DNA of 64,000 nt from Sulfuritalea sp. (lineage in GTDB: Bacteria > Pseudomonadota > Gammaproteobacteria > Burkholderiales > Rhodocyclaceae): contig JADJFK010000010.1 of assembly GCA_016708585.1 (NCBI GenBank), positions 1 through 64,000 of the forward strand, given 5' to 3'. The notes beneath the pieces are model-generated. The model had not been told where the DNA came from. It did not search any database and saw only the letters and a program-made list of their open reading frames with translations. A program made the position numbers and the translations under genes. This document shows positions 61,076-64,000 of the stretch, in pieces. Within the stretch, counting starts at the first letter, position 1; every line of letters starts with the position of its first letter.

Positions 61076-62050
61076 TTACGGCAGCAACACCGTGGAGCCG
61101 GTGGTCTTGCGCGCGACGAGGTCGATCTGGGCCTGCGCCGCGTCCTTCAGCGCATAGGTCTGGTTGACCTCGATCTTCACCTTGCCGGAGGTGACGACGT
61201 CGAACAGGTCGCCGGAAATGGCCAGCAGGTCGCTGCGCTGCGCGATGTAGGTGAACAGGGTCGGCCGCGTGATGAACAGCGAACCCATCTTGGCCAGGAG
61301 CCCCAGATCGAAGGGCGGTACCGGGCCGGAGGCCGCGCCGAACAGCACCATCATGCCCAAGGGGCGCAGGCACTCCAGCGAACCCGTGAACGTGTCCTTG
61401 CCGATCGAGTCGTACACCACGCGCACGCCCTTGCCACCGGTGATTTCCCTGACCCGCTCGGCAAAATTCTCGCGCGTGTAGATGATCGCGTGGTCGCAGC
61501 CATGGGCCTTGGCCAGTGCCGCCTTCTCGTCGGAACTGACGGTGCCGATCACCGTCGCGCCGAGGGCGCGCGCCCACTGGCAGACGATGAGGCCGACGCC
61601 GCCGGCGGCGGCATGGATCAGGATGGTGTCGCCGGGCTCGACCTTGCAGGTGCGGCGCAGCAGGTATTGCGCGGTCATCCCTTGCAGCATCATCGCCGCG
61701 CCGGTCTTGAAGTCGATGGCATCCGGCAGCTTGACCAGGCGGTCGGCCGGCATGTTGCGCACTTCCGAGTACGCACCGACCGGCCCGCCGGCATAGGCGA
61801 CGCGGTCGCCCACCTTGAGGTCCGTGACCGCGCTGCCCACCGCCTCGACCACGCCCGCGGCCTCGAGGCCGATGCCCGACGGCATGGGCAGCGGATAGGC
61901 GCCGGTGCGGTGGTAGATGTCGATGTAGTTGAGGCCGACGGCGTGGTGGCGCACGCGCGCCTCGCCGGGCGCCGTCTCGCCAACGCCGACTTCTTCCCAG
62001 CGCAGGACTTCGGGACCGCCCGGGGCGTGAAAACGGATGGCGTGGCTCAT
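61076..62050 (-). CDS. qor: NADPH quinone oxidoreductase, medium-chain dehydrogenase family
   Basis: 324 residues from ATG 62050 (GAGGTG upstream; a longer frame to 62110 lacks a site). MSHAIRFHAPGGPEVLRWEEV, GLNYIDIYHRTGAYPLPMPSGIGLEAAGVV and ILIHAAAGGVGLIVCQWARALGATVIGTV (Rossmann GxGxxG-like) are the zeta-crystallin/Qor family features; no catalytic zinc ligands. It reduces quinones with NADPH. Confidence 0.92.
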   Translation of the reverse strand: MSHAIRFHAPGGPEVLRWEEVGVGETAPGEARVRHHAVGLNYIDIYHRTGAYPLPMPSGIGLEAAGVVEAVGSAVTDLKVGDRVAYAGGPVGAYSEVRNMPADRLVKLPDAIDFKTGAAMMLQGMTAQYLLRRTCKVEPGDTILIHAAAGGVGLIVCQWARALGATVIGTVSSDEKAALAKAHGCDHAIIYTRENFAERVREITGGKGVRVVYDSIGKDTFTGSLECLRPLGMMVLFGAASGPVPPFDLGLLAKMGSLFITRPTLFTYIAQRSDLLAISGDLFDVVTSGKVKIEVNQTYALKDAAQAQIDLVARKTTGSTVLLP

Positions 62051-62141
62051 GGGTTCACCTCGATGGACGGGAAAGTCCCGCACGCTACCCCGAGCCGGGG
62101 AAAAATTCAACCTCGGCCGGGTTCAAGGCGCCCCAAGCCGT

Positions 62142-64000
62142 TCAGCTTTTTCCGCTTTCCAGCAGATGGTTGGCGTCCACCACCGCCAGCGCGGTGAGGT
62201 TCACCAGCCGCCGTACGGTGGCCGTGGCGGTCAGGATATGCACCGGCCTGGCCGCGCCGAGCAGCACCGGGCCGACCGTGATGCCGTCGCCGGAGGTGGC
62301 CTTGATCAGGTTGAAGGCGATGTTGGCGGCATCGACGTTGGGCATGATCAGCACGTTCGCCTCGCCCTTGAGCCGGCAGTCGGGGTAGAGCTGCTCACGG
62401 ATGGATTGCGACAGCGCGGCGTCGCCGTGCATCTCGCCATCGACCTCCAGCCAGGGTGCGCGCTCCTCGATCAGGGCGCGCGCGGCGGCCATCTTCATGG
62501 CGGATTCGGAACGCACGCTGCCGAAGTTGGAGTGCGAGAGCAGCGCCACCTTGGGCTCGACGCCGAAGCGCTTGACCTCCTTGGCCGCCATCAGCGTGAT
62601 CTCGGCCAGTTGCTCCGGCGTCGGGTTTTCGTTGATGTAGGTATCGCAAAGGAACAGCGTGTGCTTGGGCAGCAGCAGCATGTTCATCGCCGCGAAGCAG
62701 TGGGCGCCCGGCTCCAGGCCGATCACGTCGCTGATGTGCTTGAGGTGCTGCGCGTGCCGCCCGACCACGCCGCAGAGCATGGCATCGACATAGCCGCGCC
62801 GGAGCAGCATGGCGCCGATCAGCGTGGTGTCGGAGCGCACCGCCTGCTTCGCCCAGCCCGGGGTGACGCCCTGGCGGCCCAGGGTCTGGTGGTAGTCCTG
62901 CCAGAGTTCCTTGTAGCGCGGGTCGGAGTTCGGGTTGACCACCTCGAAGTCGCGCCCGCCCTGGATGCGCAAGCCGGCCTTCTCGATGCGCATGGCGATC
63001 ACGTCGGGGCGGCCGATCAGCACCGGCTGCGCCAGGCCCTCGTCGAGCACCGCCTGCACCGCGCGCAGCACGCGCTCGTCCTCGCCTTCGCAGTAGATGA
63101 CGCGGCGCGGCGCTTTCTTGGCGGCGGCGAAGACCGGCTTCATGACGAATCCGGAGTGGTAGACGAAGCTGTCCAGCTTTGCACGGTAGGCGTCGAAATC
63201 CTTGATCGGCCGCGTGGCGACGCCGGACTCCTCGGCGGCCCTGGCCACCGCCGGGGCGATCTTGACGATCAGGCGCGGGTCGAAGGGGCGCGGAATCAGG
63301 TAGTCGCGGCCGAAGGCAACGGCCTCGCCGCCATAGGCCTGGGCCACCACGTCGGAAACTTCGGCCTGGGCCAGCTCGGCGATGGCGCGCACGGCGGCCA
63401 GCTTCATCTGCTCGGTAATCGTGGACGCGCCGGCATCCAGCGCGCCGCGGAAGATGAAGGGGAAGCACAGCACGTTGTTGACCTGGTTCGGATAGTCCGA
63501 ACGGCCGGTGGCGATGATCGCGTCATCGCGCACGGACTTCACTTCCTCGGGCGTGATTTCCGGCGTCGGGTTGGCCAGCGCCAGGATCAGCGGGTTCTTT
63601 GCCATCTTCGCCACCATCGCCGGCTTGACCACGCCGCCGGCGGAGAGGCCGAGGAACACGTCGGCGCCTTCGATGATCTCGGCCAGCGTACGGGCGTCCG
63701 TCTTTTTGGCGTAACGATCCTTGATCGGGTCCATCAGCTTCTCGCGCCCGACATAGACTACGCCTTCGATGTCGGTGACCCAGATGTTCTCCACCTTGAC
63801 GCCGAGGTTCACCAGCAGGTCGAGGCAGGCCAGGGCCGCCGCACCCGCGCCGGAGGTGACCAGCTTGACCTCATCGACCTTCTTGCCGACCAGATTCAGG
63901 CCGTTCAGTATCGCTGCGCCGACCACGATGGCGGTGCCGTGCTGGTCGTCGTGGAAGACCGGGATCTTCATCCGCTCGCGCAGCTTGGCCTCGACATAGA
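62142..64000 (-). CDS. maeB: NADP-dependent malic enzyme with phosphotransacetylase domain (partial)
   Basis: The 5' part continues past the right edge; at least 619 codons are present. FHDDQHGTAIVVGAAILNGL, VTSGAGAAALACLDLLV (NADP site) and TGRSDYPNQVNNVLCFPFIFRGALD are malic-enzyme motifs; from about residue 430 onward FVMKPVFAAAKKAPRRVIYCEGEDERVLRA and LSHSNFGSVRSESAMKMAAAR form the phosphate acetyltransferase-like domain. It decarboxylates malate to pyruvate with NADP. The C-terminal domain is regulatory, binding acetyl-CoA, in E. coli MaeB. Confidence 0.95.
   Translation of the reverse strand, partial: YVEAKLRERMKIPVFHDDQHGTAIVVGAAILNGLNLVGKKVDEVKLVTSGAGAAALACLDLLVNLGVKVENIWVTDIEGVVYVGREKLMDPIKDRYAKKTDARTLAEIIEGADVFLGLSAGGVVKPAMVAKMAKNPLILALANPTPEITPEEVKSVRDDAIIATGRSDYPNQVNNVLCFPFIFRGALDAGASTITEQMKLAAVRAIAELAQAEVSDVVAQAYGGEAVAFGRDYLIPRPFDPRLIVKIAPAVARAAEESGVATRPIKDFDAYRAKLDSFVYHSGFVMKPVFAAAKKAPRRVIYCEGEDERVLRAVQAVLDEGLAQPVLIGRPDVIAMRIEKAGLRIQGGRDFEVVNPNSDPRYKELWQDYHQTLGRQGVTPGWAKQAVRSDTTLIGAMLLRRGYVDAMLCGVVGRHAQHLKHISDVIGLEPGAHCFAAMNMLLLPKHTLFLCDTYINENPTPEQLAEITLMAAKEVKRFGVEPKVALLSHSNFGSVRSESAMKMAAARALIEERAPWLEVDGEMHGDAALSQSIREQLYPDCRLKGEANVLIMPNVDAANIAFNLIKATSGDGITVGPVLLGAARPVHILTATATVRRLVNLTALAVVDANHLLESGKS

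Noticed and set aside
61975..62005. Possible repeat copy in the quinone oxidoreductase
   Set aside because: AAGTCGGCGTTGGCGAGACGG resembles the repeat, but WEEVGVGETAPGEARVR is a normal Qor N-terminus of normal length.

Overview
The window is GC-rich chromosomal DNA with dense, high-GC3 genes. Gene content and order (glycogen cluster, thyA-glk, bioD/bioA-bioF, apbC divergent from metG, dcd, dnaE, maeB) suggest a betaproteobacterium, probably of the Rhodocyclales or a close relative. That placement is recall of gene neighbourhoods, not a database result. No rRNA, tRNA, CRISPR array, transposase or integrase was recognised.

1-5.6 kb is an accessory flank: a histone-deacetylase-fold gene (cut by the window edge) and an unknown gene that each carry the same TGTCTCA-N5-TGAGACA palindrome about 50 bp upstream; a lower-GC block with a PLD-type nuclease-like gene and two small genes; and an AraC-type regulator with AraC-style direct-repeat boxes on both sides. 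Three genes between 1.8 and 7.7 kb (PLD-like, araC, recG) are each broken by one missing base. 5.6-14.7 kb is housekeeping: recG, ridA, metY, a YdcF-type protein, a mogA-like gene, a PilZ-like protein, thyA, glk and a DUF2934 protein. 14.7-28.4 kb is a large glycogen/maltodextrin cluster: glgB, divergent glgC, two GH57 enzymes, glgP, pgi, glgA, then folA. 28.5-37.5 kb holds a methyltransferase, a sirtuin, an AHSA1-type protein, an Arg/Lys/Orn decarboxylase, dcd and the biotin genes.

37.8-45.5 kb is a p-cresol catabolic unit: aldehyde dehydrogenase, two different 4-cresol dehydrogenase flavoproteins, a Tat-exported protein, a cytochrome c, a sigma54-type promoter with an inverted-repeat upstream site, and an adjacent XylR/DmpR-type activator. 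p-Cresol would be oxidised to 4-hydroxybenzaldehyde in the periplasm and then to 4-hydroxybenzoate. 45.7-49.5 kb: apbC (with an IscR-like site), metG and acylphosphatase. 49.7-56.8 kb looks like a DSF-type quorum-sensing locus: acyl carrier protein, ketoacyl synthase, RpfF-like DSF synthase, convergent RpfC-like hybrid kinase, RpfG-like HD-GYP regulator, a small HTH protein and two hotdog thioesterases. 56.9-64 kb: dnaE, a ParA-like ATPase, a quinone oxidoreductase and maeB (cut by the window end).

Two genome-scale features stand out. A roughly 26-bp repeat (AAAAGTCGGCGC followed by a variable CGGCGACACGGCAA-like half) occurs at least eight times and sits in frame inside bioF, a GH57 gene, the sirtuin, metG and probably recG and the ydcF-like gene. 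Several unnatural poly-G/poly-C tracts sit between genes and are probably assembly or sequencing artefacts, possibly standing in for REP-like palindromes such as the one in frame in metG.
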